From JAHEJA01 sp965657215 (lineage in GTDB: Bacteria; Pseudomonadota; Alphaproteobacteria; Rhodobacterales; Rhodobacteraceae): DNA of 64,000 nt. How positions within the stretch are numbered: the stretch's first letter is position 1; every line of letters begins with the position of its first letter. The translations under genes were made by a program, and so were the position numbers. The stretch is from NCBI GenBank assembly GCA_965657215.1, contig CBFHNR010000012.1, positions 1-64,000 on the forward strand. Direction: 5' to 3'. Shown piece by piece: positions 9,716 to 17,853 of this stretch. The notes beneath the pieces are model-generated. The model was not told the origin of the DNA. It saw only the letters and a program-made list of their open reading frames with translations, and searched no databases.

Positions 9716-10318
9716 CTATTTTTCCAAATCTGCAACACAATCCACGTCAGACAACTCTGGACCAAAGGCAATCCTTTGATCCCCGAGGCAGGCAACACTA
9801 TCCGCCAGTGCATGTTCCGTTGACCACCGCACACCTGCGAATTGCGACCGCGCAACCTTTGGCCATCCTTTGGCGCCCACCAACCAATAGCCTCCGTCGT
9901 CTGAGGGGCCAAAGACCCAATCGTGCCGCCCCAAATGGTCAAAGCAGGTTTTGATATGGTGTCGCTGAATGCCAGGAATGTCCCCACCTATCACACAGAC
10001 TGGACCAGCAAAGCGATTGATTTGACTGATCATACGCGTGCCCAAGTCCCCTTGCCCTTGGGGGCTACGTGCAATGTCAGGGGGCCAGATACGGCTTTGC
10101 AAGCCTTCTCGGTCAGGTGCGACCGCAATAACCAATTCCCAGCGGGGGTCTCTCAATCGACGCAAGAGGGAGGCAGTTTGATGACGAAACCACCATGCCG
10201 CCGTTGTCATTCCGATATCCTTGCCCAAACGGGTTTTCACCCGACCGGGTCGCGGTTCTTTGAGCATCACAACAAGGTGGCGGTGCGCGCTCGAATTGGG
10301 ATTAGCCGAAATAACCAC
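9716..10318 (-). CDS. DUF2064 / TIGR04282-type glycosyltransferase-like protein
   Basis: About 200 aa with a nucleotide-diphospho-sugar-transferase-like fold (DUF2064). The family signature 'MLKEPRPGRVKTRLGKDIG', the 'GQGDLGTRM' block and 'GPSDDGGYWLVG' are all visible. The substrate is unknown. I place the start at the GTG at 10318, just after the dapE stop region. An ATG at 10252 would remove a predicted beta strand, and the longest frame, from 10405, would overlap dapE by about 100 bp. It lies between dapE and rnr on the same strand, so co-transcription is likely. Confidence 0.75.
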   Translation of the reverse strand: MVISANPNSSAHRHLVVMLKEPRPGRVKTRLGKDIGMTTAAWWFRHQTASLLRRLRDPRWELVIAVAPDREGLQSRIWPPDIARSPQGQGDLGTRMISQINRFAGPVCVIGGDIPGIQRHHIKTCFDHLGRHDWVFGPSDDGGYWLVGAKGWPKVARSQFAGVRWSTEHALADSVACLGDQRIAFGPELSDVDCVADLEK

Positions 10319-11447
10319 GTAGAATCCGAGTATAGATGGATTTGAGCTGACCGATTTGGGCGACTTCAACACGCTCATCCACGGAATGCATTGTTTTCCC
10401 GACAAGTCCGAATTCCGTCACAGGACAATGATTTTTCACAAACCGTGCGTCTGATGTGCCCCCTGTCGTAGACATCTGAGGCGTAACGCCCAACTCATCC
10501 TTGACCGCTTTGCCAATCAGGTCAGACAATTCACCCGGCGGCGTGATAAAGCTTTCGCCAGAAATCTTGATCTTCAGATCAATCGTGATGCCCGTGTCCT
10601 TGGCAATCTTATCCGCTTCGTCCTGAACCCAGCGCGATAGGCTATCGCCAGAATGCGCATCATTAAATCGAATATTTGCCGTTGCTTTGGCTTGGGCGGG
10701 AATGACGTTTGTTGCGGGATTGCCTGTATCAATTGTTGTGATCGCCAATGTGGATTGATCGAAATGTTCGGTCCCCTGATCCAACTCATGCGTCGCCAAA
10801 CGATCCATCAACCGCACCAAAGCCGTCAGAGGATTATTCGCACGATGCGGATAGGCAGAATGCCCTTGGACACCTGTCGCCGTAAAAAACACCGTCATTG
10901 ATCCACGGCGCCCTATTTTCATCATTTCGCCCATCGTGTTCGGGCTTGTCGGCTCACCCACGAGGCAATGATCAATCTTTTCCCCGTTCGCGTCCATCCA
11001 GTCCAATATGGCTGTTGTCCCGTCCAAGGCATCCCCTTCTTCGTCCCCTGTGATCGTAATCACAAGTGACCCATCAGGAGGCGTGTCGTTGACAAAATCA
11101 ATGGCAGCAGCAACAAACGCAGCAACCCCCGATTTCATATCCGTCGCCCCACGACCATACATAAAGCCGTCTTTTACCTCGGCTCCAAAGGGATCAACGG
11201 TCCATGCGGACGCATCCCCAATCGGAACAACATCTGTGTGCCCGTTAAACCCAAAACTCCGCCCATTCTTGCCCGCCCCCCAGCGCGCAAATAGGTTGTG
11301 AATGCCGCCACGTTCAATGCGTGTGCAAACGAAACCATGTTCCGTCAGGAGGGTTTCCAACAACGTAATTGCCCCGCCTTCTTCTGGGGTGACAGAGGGA
11401 CAACGGATCAAGTCCGCCGTGAGCTGAACTGGGTCGATCTGGGTCAT
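10302..11447 (-). CDS. dapE: Succinyl-diaminopimelate desuccinylase
   Basis: Zn-dependent M20-family hydrolase that converts N-succinyl-LL-diaminopimelate to LL-diaminopimelate, for lysine and peptidoglycan synthesis. The product is 381 aa from the ATG at 11447 ('MTQIDPVQLT'); the ATG 12 codons upstream adds an unconserved tail. Metal ligands are in 'NGHTDVVPIGD', 'GRGATDMK' and 'GDEEGDALDG'. The C-terminal 'TTGGTSDARF' and the terminal His region 'GKTMHSVDE' are typical. dapD, an earlier step of the same pathway, lies about 3.3 kb away on the same strand. Confidence 0.95.
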   Translation of the reverse strand: MTQIDPVQLTADLIRCPSVTPEEGGAITLLETLLTEHGFVCTRIERGGIHNLFARWGAGKNGRSFGFNGHTDVVPIGDASAWTVDPFGAEVKDGFMYGRGATDMKSGVAAFVAAAIDFVNDTPPDGSLVITITGDEEGDALDGTTAILDWMDANGEKIDHCLVGEPTSPNTMGEMMKIGRRGSMTVFFTATGVQGHSAYPHRANNPLTALVRLMDRLATHELDQGTEHFDQSTLAITTIDTGNPATNVIPAQAKATANIRFNDAHSGDSLSRWVQDEADKIAKDTGITIDLKIKISGESFITPPGELSDLIGKAVKDELGVTPQMSTTGGTSDARFVKNHCPVTEFGLVGKTMHSVDERVEVAQIGQLKSIYTRILRGYFG

Positions 11448-11613
11448 ATTCGGGCCGTTCGTTAGGTGTTTAGTTTTGGGCAACTTATAGAAGCCTCACC
11501 TCCAGAGCCACCCCCGAAATTCGCTCACAGAGCTTCACAATCGCGTGCAGGGTCTAGTCAGGGGCAATCCGAGCAAGCAAACTGTGACGAGATATTTCAA
11601 AAGGACAAAAGCA

Positions 11614-12063
11614 ATGACAGATTTCACTTCTTTTTCACGTCGGACTTTTTTAGCTCTCTGCGCGTCGATGGCCGTTCTTCCAACTGCGCCCTTCGCCAAG
11701 ACATTTGAAACCAACGGCATCGCAATTCACGGAACGGACCCTGTGGCCTATTTCACCGAGAGCAAAGCCGTGGCTGGGTCTTCGGAGTTCACAACAGAAT
11801 GGAATGGATCAATGTGGCAATTTGCGTCGGCGGAAAACAGGGATTTGTTTGTTGAGACCCCAGAAAAATACGCCCCCCAATATGGCGGCTTTTGCGCCTA
11901 TGCTGTTGCCAAAGGATCCACCGCCTCAAGCGATCCAGAAGCCTGGACCATTCACGATGGCAAGCTGTACCTGAACTATTCAAAACTGGTTCGCGGATTA
12001 TGGGCGCGCGACATCCCTGGAAACATTACCAAAGCAGACGCAAATTGGCCAAACCTGCAGTAA
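11614..12063 (+). CDS. YHS domain-containing exported protein
   Basis: 149 aa with a twin-arginine-like signal ('FSRRTFLALCASMAVLPTAPFAK') and a single YHS domain ('IHGTDPVAYFTESKAVAGS' ... 'YGGFCAYAVAKG'). YHS domains are small modules often tied to metal handling; the role of this one is unknown. The ATG at 11614 is chosen over 11545 because AAAGGAC lies just upstream and the signal peptide then starts near the N terminus. It is divergent from dapE. Confidence 0.8.
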   Translation: MTDFTSFSRRTFLALCASMAVLPTAPFAKTFETNGIAIHGTDPVAYFTESKAVAGSSEFTTEWNGSMWQFASAENRDLFVETPEKYAPQYGGFCAYAVAKGSTASSDPEAWTIHDGKLYLNYSKLVRGLWARDIPGNITKADANWPNLQ

Positions 12064-12085
12064 TTTCTCCAATTGCGCCAAAAAA

Positions 12086-12122
12086 CAGATAGTCCCGTTG
12101 GGACATCTAAGGTCAGCGGTTC
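12086..12122 (+). pseudogene. Possible tRNA 3'-half remnant
   Basis: A short intergenic stretch ends in GTCAGCGGTTCGAATCC, which has the invariant TTCGAAT T-loop and a plausible 5' T-stem strand. The 3' T-stem strand pairs poorly, no acceptor or D-arm is present and there is no CCA end. It could be a decayed tRNA copy left by an integration event, because it borders a short stretch of unrecognised genes, or it could be chance. Confidence 0.3.
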
Positions 12123-12128
12123 GAATCC

Positions 12129-12500
12129 TCAAGCACCCTCTGTCTCGGCTTTGGTGTTTGTGAGCCTTTCAAGCCTAGCCGCAACCTCTTTTTCTTTTGC
12201 CTGCGCCATTTTGGTGCGTCCAAACATCAAGCTTACGCAGATGAAATACCAACGAGCGAACCACAGAAAAATAACTACTACACCCACAGAACCTAGGAAC
12301 ATGCTGAGTATAGCCCATAAAGCCCTCATTTCCTGAAGTAAGTAGACACTCAAGATGCCAATCGGGATCATTGGCAAGAAGACCCAAAGCCACAAAGTAC
12401 CGAAGGCAAATAGAGCGAGTAAAGGTACCCGCCGTGCTGACTTAATCGCCCAAGCTTCATGGCGGGTGAACTTCAAAAGTATCCAATCGAAGAGTTTCAT
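12129..12500 (-). CDS. Small hypothetical membrane protein
   Basis: 123 aa, not recognised. Two or three hydrophobic segments are visible ('VPLLALFAFGTLWLWVFLPMIPIGIL', 'LWAILSMFLGSVGVVVIFLWF'), followed by a charged C-terminal helix ('MAQAKEKEVAARLERL'). It has no recognisable partner and sits between the YHS gene and a roughly 280-bp region without a convincing gene. I would treat it as an accessory gene. Confidence 0.55.
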   Translation of the reverse strand: MKLFDWILLKFTRHEAWAIKSARRVPLLALFAFGTLWLWVFLPMIPIGILSVYLLQEMRALWAILSMFLGSVGVVVIFLWFARWYFICVSLMFGRTKMAQAKEKEVAARLERLTNTKAETEGA

Positions 12501-12784
12501 AATGTGAGATGCTTTATGATTTAGGTGTCTTCAATTCGATCATCCAAACGTGGCTTCTTACTGTAGACGTTAAGTAGCAGACATTTGTCTCAAAGGCAGC
12601 ATTAAACAATTGCGTCCTATTGCTACCATTCTCTTCGCCTTCGATGGAACCAGCGCTATTAATTCAAACCTGACCCAATGGCCCTCTAGCAAATAATCCT
12701 TCTGGCTAGAATGGGCAAATACATCGGACCCCATCATGCGCGCTCGATTATAGGGACCTCGCCTTTGATGACCCAATTTGCCCT
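12501..12784. other. Intergenic region without a convincing gene
   Basis: Only a 68-codon minus-strand frame (12570-12776) runs here. Its product ('MGHQRRGPYNRARMMGSDVF') resembles nothing I know and has no clear ribosome-binding site. The region may be decayed DNA. Confidence 0.4.
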
Positions 12785-13438
12785 CTACAGTGGCAAGTTG
12801 CGCATGACTACGATGGCAAAGTCGTTTGGGGTCTGGATTAGATCATCGGCCCCAGCTTCGGTGAGCTCGGCCAGACTACCGTATCCGTAGAGCACGCCGA
12901 CTGATTTCATTCCGTTGGCTTTGGCACCCTCAATGTCATATTTGCGATCGCCCACCATGATGGCGTGATCCGCCTGAGCGCCCATTGTTGATAGCCCATG
13001 TGCTATCAGGGACGGCTTGTCTGCATGTGTCCCATCTGCTTGGGATCCGAACTGATCCGCAAGGTAGGGTGTGATCCCAAAATGATCTGTGATCTTTGTT
13101 GCATAGGACAGCGCCTTGGATGTTGCCAAGCACATGATGTACCCCGCCTCATCCAAGTGTTTCAGTTGATCTAGGATGCCATCATAGAGCTTGTTCTCAA
13201 GGTATCCTTCAACTGAATAGCGTTCCCGATACAAAGCAACCGCGTGGTCCAATTGATCATCCGGAATGCCAAGTGTGCGAAAGGTATCCCAGAGAGGTGG
13301 GCCAATGATCCAAGACTGATCTTTGGTGCGATCCAAGAGAGGGCGCTCCATTCGGCCCAGCGCATAGTCGACGCAATTCAAAATGCCGACGCCTGCATCC
13401 GTGAGCGTACCGTCCAAATCGAGAAAGACGTATTTCAT
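12785..13438 (-). CDS. HAD-family hydrolase (phosphoglycolate-phosphatase-like)
   Basis: 217 aa, haloacid-dehalogenase superfamily with a helical cap. The nucleophile motif is 'FLDLDGTLTD' near residues 5-14, motif II 'CLATSK', and motif III/IV 'MVGDRKYDIEGAKANG'. It resembles Gph-type phosphatases, but the substrate is unknown, and a clearer gph lies at 17854-18513. Its ATG overlaps the stop of the upstream conserved hypothetical gene (TAATG), so the two are coupled. Confidence 0.85.
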   Translation of the reverse strand: MKYVFLDLDGTLTDAGVGILNCVDYALGRMERPLLDRTKDQSWIIGPPLWDTFRTLGIPDDQLDHAVALYRERYSVEGYLENKLYDGILDQLKHLDEAGYIMCLATSKALSYATKITDHFGITPYLADQFGSQADGTHADKPSLIAHGLSTMGAQADHAIMVGDRKYDIEGAKANGMKSVGVLYGYGSLAELTEAGADDLIQTPNDFAIVVMRNLPL

Positions 13439-13785
13439 TACTGCACCGGTTTGTCGTCATAAAATGGCGTCATTTGCGCGACGACAACAGAGTTTTCATC
13501 CAAGGCCCGTTGCATCAATTCGCGCTCATCCGCATCGATCTCTTGTCCGTCCGCTTCGCGTTCCTCGATGGTGCCGTAGCCCGTGACATCCAGAGGGGCG
13601 AGGTCGGCTTGCTTTAGGATCGCAACTGTTTCACGCACAGCCTCAGCTTCGTCAACGCCGCTTGCGTAACACATCAAAGCAGCTCCAGTCGCATGTTTTG
13701 GCAATCCATCATCCGCAGAGCGGCCGACTTGAACCAACAACGTGTAAACCTTCTGCTTATTCGGCTTTTTTTGCTTATCTGCCAT
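13438..13785 (-). CDS. Conserved hypothetical protein
   Basis: 115 aa from the ATG at 13785 ('MADKQKKPNK'). There is no domain I can name, but the segments 'GAALMCYASGVDEAEAVRETVAILKQA' and 'DVTGYGTIEEREADG' look like a protein I recall as conserved in Rhodobacterales. It is soluble, acidic towards the C terminus and has no signal peptide. Coupling to the HAD phosphatase gene suggests a shared function. Confidence 0.7.
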   Translation of the reverse strand: MADKQKKPNKQKVYTLLVQVGRSADDGLPKHATGAALMCYASGVDEAEAVRETVAILKQADLAPLDVTGYGTIEEREADGQEIDADERELMQRALDENSVVVAQMTPFYDDKPVQ

Positions 13786-13889
13786 GAACTGCCTCATTTT
13801 ATGCGGATCTCTTGCCTTTTGCTTACGCTCAAGGCCCTAGAATTGCAATTGGTCGTTAAGTTCCGATGCCCAAAGATTTTTTGCTTTAT

Positions 13890-13922
13890 CCCCCTTACGG
13901 GGGATTACCTCCCCTTTTGGGG
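13890..13922 (+). promoter_or_regulatory. Two tandem G/C dyads in the luxR-type promoter region
   Basis: CCCCC-TTAC-GGGGG (13890-13903) and CCCC-TTTT-GGGG (13911-13922) have centres exactly 20 bp apart. They lie just upstream of a possible -10 (CATAAT, 13928-13933) and 33 bp before the start of the LuxR-type gene. The spacing places both dyads on one face of the helix, as expected for a dimer pair, so autoregulation is plausible. They could also form RNA hairpins, but neither is followed by a T-run. Confidence 0.5.
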
Positions 13923-13954
13923 TATTGCATAATGTTTCTGTAAGGGACCCGAAA

Positions 13955-14713
13955 ATGAAACCGCCTATTCTGACAAATCGCCAGAAAGAAATTTTGGAAC
14001 TCTTGGTAGCAGGAGCAACGCGCAATGAAATTGCGTCGCACCTTAAGATTTCACCTGAAACAGTGAAAATTCACACAAAGAACATCGTAGACAAATTTGA
14101 CGCCCAAAACCTGCGCGACGCATTTGACGAGATTTCAAAATATGTTTCTGCCTACGGAGAGCAGGGGTTTGGCTATCAGACTTTTCTGACACATGTTCAT
14201 CACAAAGTTGATATTAACCCAGATCGCGTCTCCGCTGAAATTAGCCGAATATCCAAAGGATATGTCGTGAATGGCCCTCTGCTTCATCATATTTATTCGA
14301 TTGGAAACACGGACGAACAAAGCTCTAACGTGCGGATCAACGGAGCAGTGACAGGCAAACCGCTAAATTCGGGAACCTATCACGTTCACCAACTGCCTAT
14401 TTCGCCACCTTTAGAGGATGGCGATTTTTTTGAACGTAAAATTGAATATTCGATGCGATCAAAGCTGAATGATAAGATGTTTCAAATCTCGAACACAGTC
14501 GGGACACCAATAGAAAAGCTTGAGTTAGAAGTTACGTTTCCCGATCACATTCCTAAGAATATCAAAGGAACTGTTTTCAGGGGTGTTCTAGCGACCAACC
14601 TGAACAATCACCCCAACGCAACAGTCACTATTTCTGAGACAAAGTACCATGCGATCATAATGAACCCGATCAGCGAGCAACGGTATACGATTGATTGGGA
14701 TTTCGACGCGTAA
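13955..14713 (+). CDS. LuxR-type transcriptional regulator with N-terminal HTH and novel C-terminal domain
   Basis: 252 aa. A GerE/LuxR helix-turn-helix occupies the first roughly 60 residues ('LTNRQKEILELLVAGATRNE', 'ISPETVKIHTKNIVDKF'). The remaining 190 residues are a probably beta-rich region that I do not recognise ('NSGTYHVHQLPISPPLEDGD', 'ISETKYHAIIMNPISEQRYT'). Most LuxR proteins have the HTH at the C terminus, so this order is unusual. The ATG at 13955 follows AAGGGA at good spacing; a TTG at 13925 is less likely. The gene looks AT-richer than its neighbours, suggesting acquisition. Confidence 0.75.
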   Translation: MKPPILTNRQKEILELLVAGATRNEIASHLKISPETVKIHTKNIVDKFDAQNLRDAFDEISKYVSAYGEQGFGYQTFLTHVHHKVDINPDRVSAEISRISKGYVVNGPLLHHIYSIGNTDEQSSNVRINGAVTGKPLNSGTYHVHQLPISPPLEDGDFFERKIEYSMRSKLNDKMFQISNTVGTPIEKLELEVTFPDHIPKNIKGTVFRGVLATNLNNHPNATVTISETKYHAIIMNPISEQRYTIDWDFDA

Positions 14714-14714
14714 A

Positions 14715-14743
14715 CAAAAAAGGCGGAACATGTCTGTCCCGCC
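14715..14743 (-). terminator. Rho-independent terminator of dapD
   Basis: On the minus strand, GGCGGGACA-GACA-TGTTCCGCC forms a 9-bp stem with one G-U pair, followed by six T. It lies 25 bp past the dapD stop and directly after the converging LuxR-type gene. Confidence 0.85.
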
Positions 14744-14767
14744 CCTCTAATCCAAGATCTGCTAAGA

Positions 14768-15595
14768 TTAGTCACGAAGCAATTCATTGATACCTGTTTT
14801 GCTACGTGTTTGCGCATCAACGCGCTTAACAATCACGGCGCAATACAGGTTGATCCCGTTCTTCGATGGCATTGAGCCTGATACGACAACAGAATATGGC
14901 GGCACTTCACCATACATAACTTCACCCGTTTCGCGGTCTACGATTTTCGTGGATTTACCGATGTAAACACCCATTCCCAAAACAGCACCTTCGCGCACGA
15001 TGCAGCCCTCAACCACTTCGGAGCGCGCACCGATGAAACAATTGTCTTCGATGATTGTTGGGCCAGCTTGCATGGGCTCAAGAACACCGCCAATACCAAC
15101 ACCACCAGAGAGGTGAACGTTTTTACCGATTTGCGCACAGCTTCCAACTGTTGCCCAAGTATCAACCATCGTGCCTTCATCAACATAGGCACCAAGGTTT
15201 ACAAATGATGGCATCAATACAACGCCCGGCGCGATGAAGGCAGATTTACGAACGATACAGTTCGGAACGGCGCGGAACCCAGCTGCCTTCCATTGGTTGT
15301 CTCCCCAGCCTTTGAACTTGCTGTCAACTTTGTCCCACCAGCCAGAGCCTTGAGGACCGCCCTCTTGCATTTCCATGTCTTTGATACGAAACCCAAGGAG
15401 GACAGCTTTTTTCGCCCATTGGTTCACGTGCCAATCACCAGACTCCATTTTTTCGGCAACGCGCAATGTTCCGCTATCCAACGCATTGAGCGTATCTTCG
15501 ATCGCTTCACGTGTTTCACCTGTTGTTGCAGGGGTAATGGTATCACGTGCATCCCACGCGGCTTCGATTGCTTGTTCAAGCTGGGCATTCGACAT
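14768..15595 (-). CDS. dapD: 2,3,4,5-tetrahydropyridine-2,6-dicarboxylate N-succinyltransferase
   Basis: Succinyl-CoA-dependent step of the succinylase branch of diaminopimelate/lysine synthesis. 275 aa with an N-terminal helical domain and a left-handed beta-helix of hexapeptide repeats ('GVVLMPSFVNLGAYVDEGTM', 'GPTIIEDNCFIGARSEVVEG'). The ATG at 15595 ('MSNAQLEQAI') has GGAG upstream and matches the usual DapD N terminus; the upstream ATG at 15613 adds six residues. A strong terminator follows. Confidence 0.96.
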   Translation of the reverse strand: MSNAQLEQAIEAAWDARDTITPATTGETREAIEDTLNALDSGTLRVAEKMESGDWHVNQWAKKAVLLGFRIKDMEMQEGGPQGSGWWDKVDSKFKGWGDNQWKAAGFRAVPNCIVRKSAFIAPGVVLMPSFVNLGAYVDEGTMVDTWATVGSCAQIGKNVHLSGGVGIGGVLEPMQAGPTIIEDNCFIGARSEVVEGCIVREGAVLGMGVYIGKSTKIVDRETGEVMYGEVPPYSVVVSGSMPSKNGINLYCAVIVKRVDAQTRSKTGINELLRD

Positions 15596-15713
15596 TTTAA
15601 GAACTCCGGACAAATTTTTGTTGAAGCCCCTATATCTTTCTATCGCGCCTCGTACAATGGTTTCTCAAGGTTCAGGGCGATTTGCCCCATAATCAAGGTA
15701 AGGATGCACTAGA

Positions 15714-16532
15714 ATGACCAAGTCAAAGAGACTTTTCCCAAACGCTGAAGCCGACCGATCCCAAGCACAGGAGGTTCCAGACACCCCACAAACCCGTGCG
15801 CCTGCTTATCGTTTGGCCTTTGCAGATGATGATTTCTTATGTCGTGATGAATTGCGCCCCCTTCGGCTTCAATTAGAATTGATGAAGCCAGAAATGATCA
15901 TGGACGAGCGTGGGATTGAATCAACCATCGTTATGTTTGGTGGCGCGCGCATCCCAGAGCCGTCACAAAAATCCAAAGCCAAGACGAAAACATTAGCTGA
16001 TCTCTCAAAATACTATGACGAAGCGCGCGAATTTGCGCGGATCATGACGGCAAAAAGTATGGAAAGCTATGGCCGTGAAAACGTCGTCGTGACAGGCGGT
16101 GGCCCCGGCGTTATGGAGGCTGGCAATCGCGGGGCTGTTGATGCAGGCGGGGCTTCCATCGGGTTGAACATCGTCTTACCCCATGAACAAGCGCCCAATG
16201 AATATGTGACCCCAGAATTGTGCTTTAACTTTCATTACTTTGCCATTCGCAAGATGCACTTTCTTATGCGAGCCAAGGCTATTTGTGTCTTTCCCGGCGG
16301 CTTTGGAACATTGGATGAGCTCTTCGAAGCCCTCACTCTCATTCAAACTGGGCGCATGGAGCCTATTCCTTTCTTGCTGTTTGGGCGCGACTTCTGGGAA
16401 AAGATCATCAATTGGGATGCCTTGGCGGATGCGGGCACGATCTCAGCAGATGATTTAAACCTCTTCAAATTCGTTGAAACCGCAGATGAGGCCATGACCG
16501 CAATAGAGACATGGCACGATCACGGGCAATAG
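15714..16532 (+). CDS. LOG-family protein (TIGR00730), possible cytokinin-activating-type phosphoribohydrolase
   Basis: 272 aa, larger than plant or bacterial LOG proteins because of a roughly 80-residue N-terminal extension. The family motif PGGFGTLDE is present, preceded by 'VVTGGGPGVMEAGNRGA'. Relatives remove ribose 5-phosphate from nucleoside monophosphates; the physiological substrate here is unknown. It is divergent from dapD and stands as a single gene, with a stem-loop after it. Confidence 0.88.
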   Translation: MTKSKRLFPNAEADRSQAQEVPDTPQTRAPAYRLAFADDDFLCRDELRPLRLQLELMKPEMIMDERGIESTIVMFGGARIPEPSQKSKAKTKTLADLSKYYDEAREFARIMTAKSMESYGRENVVVTGGGPGVMEAGNRGAVDAGGASIGLNIVLPHEQAPNEYVTPELCFNFHYFAIRKMHFLMRAKAICVFPGGFGTLDELFEALTLIQTGRMEPIPFLLFGRDFWEKIINWDALADAGTISADDLNLFKFVETADEAMTAIETWHDHGQ

Positions 16533-16568
16533 AACGCTTGCGTCAACAGCCATCCTCATAATAAAGCA

Positions 16569-16591
16569 GGGGCGCAGACTATTTGCGCCCC
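16569..16591 (+). other. Perfect 8-bp stem-loop between LOG gene and rpe
   Basis: GGGGCGCA-gactatt-TGCGCCCC lies 37 bp after the LOG-family stop and 22 bp before rpe. There is no T-run, so it is not a classical terminator. It may be a Rho-dependent or mRNA-stability element. Confidence 0.5.
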
Positions 16592-16613
16592 ACTACTCAG
16601 ACCGGAGAGCCCC

Positions 16614-17294
16614 ATGTCCTTTGATCGCTCCATCAAGATCGCCCCATCCATTCTATCCGCTGATTTTGCCAACTTTGGCGCCGAAATTCGCGCCATCGAG
16701 GATCAAGGGGCCGATTGGGTCCACATCGATGTTATGGACGGTCATTTCGTTCCGAACCTGACCTTCGGCCCCCCTGCGGTCAAAGCCTTCCGCCCCCACG
16801 TCAAAACCGTGATGGACGTGCATTTGATGATTGCTCCCGTTGATCCCTATATTGACGCCTATGCGGATGCAGGCGCTGACATCCTCACCGCTCATATCGA
16901 GGCTGGTCCCCACATCCACCGCACCCTCCAAGCCATTCGCGCCGCCGGTATGAAAGCAGGCGTCGCTCTCAACCCAGGCACCCCTGCAAGCGCCGTCGAA
17001 CACCTCTTAGATTTGACCGATCTCGTCTGTGTTATGACTGTGAACCCTGGGTTCGGTGGTCAAAAATTCATCGACATGACCGATAAGGTCCGCCAACTGC
17101 GGAGCATGATTGGCGATCGTCCAATCCATATTGAAATCGACGGTGGTGTTGACCCAACAACAGCCCCCATGCTCGCCAAAGCAGGCGCCGATGTTTTGGT
17201 AGCAGGGTCCGCAGTGTTCAAGGGTGGATCCGTCGATACCCCAACAGTCTACGGTGACAACATGCGCGCAATCCGCGCCTCTACAGAGGTATAA
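16614..17294 (+). CDS. rpe: Ribulose-phosphate 3-epimerase
   Basis: Interconverts ribulose 5-phosphate and xylulose 5-phosphate in the pentose phosphate pathway. 226 aa, TIM barrel. Motifs visible are 'KIAPSILSADFANFG', metal-binding 'HIDVMDGHFVPNLTFGP', 'VMTVNPGFGGQKF' and 'EIDGGV', with the C-terminal phosphate site 'VAGSAVF'. It is first of three closely spaced genes, with the thioredoxin-like gene 3 bp downstream and then gph. Confidence 0.97.
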   Translation: MSFDRSIKIAPSILSADFANFGAEIRAIEDQGADWVHIDVMDGHFVPNLTFGPPAVKAFRPHVKTVMDVHLMIAPVDPYIDAYADAGADILTAHIEAGPHIHRTLQAIRAAGMKAGVALNPGTPASAVEHLLDLTDLVCVMTVNPGFGGQKFIDMTDKVRQLRSMIGDRPIHIEIDGGVDPTTAPMLAKAGADVLVAGSAVFKGGSVDTPTVYGDNMRAIRASTEV

Positions 17295-17297
17295 CAC

Positions 17298-17849
17298 ATG
17301 GCTGCCGTTCCCCCAATTTGTGATTTCGGCTGGCAAGCACCCGATTTCTCTCTGCGCTCAACTGAGGGACATATGGTCTCTTTGAATGACGTACGGGGTG
17401 AAAACGGCACGGTTGTTATGTTTATCTGCAACCACTGCCCCTATGTCTTGGCAATCTTGGATCGGCTTGTGTCCGATGCCAAAACGTTGCAAGCCAATGG
17501 CATCAGCATTGTCGCGATCAACGCCAATGACGCGACCAAATATCACGCAGATAGCTTTGACAACATGATCAAACTGTCCAAGGACAACGCCTTCCCTTTC
17601 GCGTATCTGCACGATGACACCCAAGAGGTTGCACGCGCCTATGACGCAGTCTGCACACCTGATTTCTTTGGCTTCAACGCAAACCTAGAACTCCAATATC
17701 GCGGTCGCCTTGATGCGGCTGGGATCAATCCCGCCCCGTCTGACATGCCCCGTGACCTCGTAAACGCAATGCAAAACATTGCAAAAACAGGACAAGGACC
17801 TGCGGATCAAATACCCTCCATGGGCTGTTCCATCAAATGGAAATCATAA
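17298..17849 (+). CDS. Thioredoxin-fold (AhpC/TSA-like) redox protein
   Basis: 183 aa, soluble, with a peroxiredoxin/thioredoxin-like fold ('APDFSLRSTEGHMVSLNDVRG') and a CxxC active site, C44-N-H-C47, within 'MFICNHCPYV'. This subgroup ('CNHCPYV') is annotated as thioredoxin family or thiol peroxidase-like; the physiological partner is unknown. There is no signal peptide, so it is cytoplasmic. It is tightly packed between rpe and gph. Confidence 0.88.
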   Translation: MAAVPPICDFGWQAPDFSLRSTEGHMVSLNDVRGENGTVVMFICNHCPYVLAILDRLVSDAKTLQANGISIVAINANDATKYHADSFDNMIKLSKDNAFPFAYLHDDTQEVARAYDAVCTPDFFGFNANLELQYRGRLDAAGINPAPSDMPRDLVNAMQNIAKTGQGPADQIPSMGCSIKWKS

Positions 17850-17853
17850 CACA

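Noticed and set aside
9646..9987. 113-codon minus-strand frame over the DUF2064 gene
   Set aside because: Out of frame with the conserved DUF2064 motifs; a shadow.
12570..12776. 68-codon minus-strand frame
   Set aside because: No ribosome-binding site, no recognisable composition or family; probably chance.
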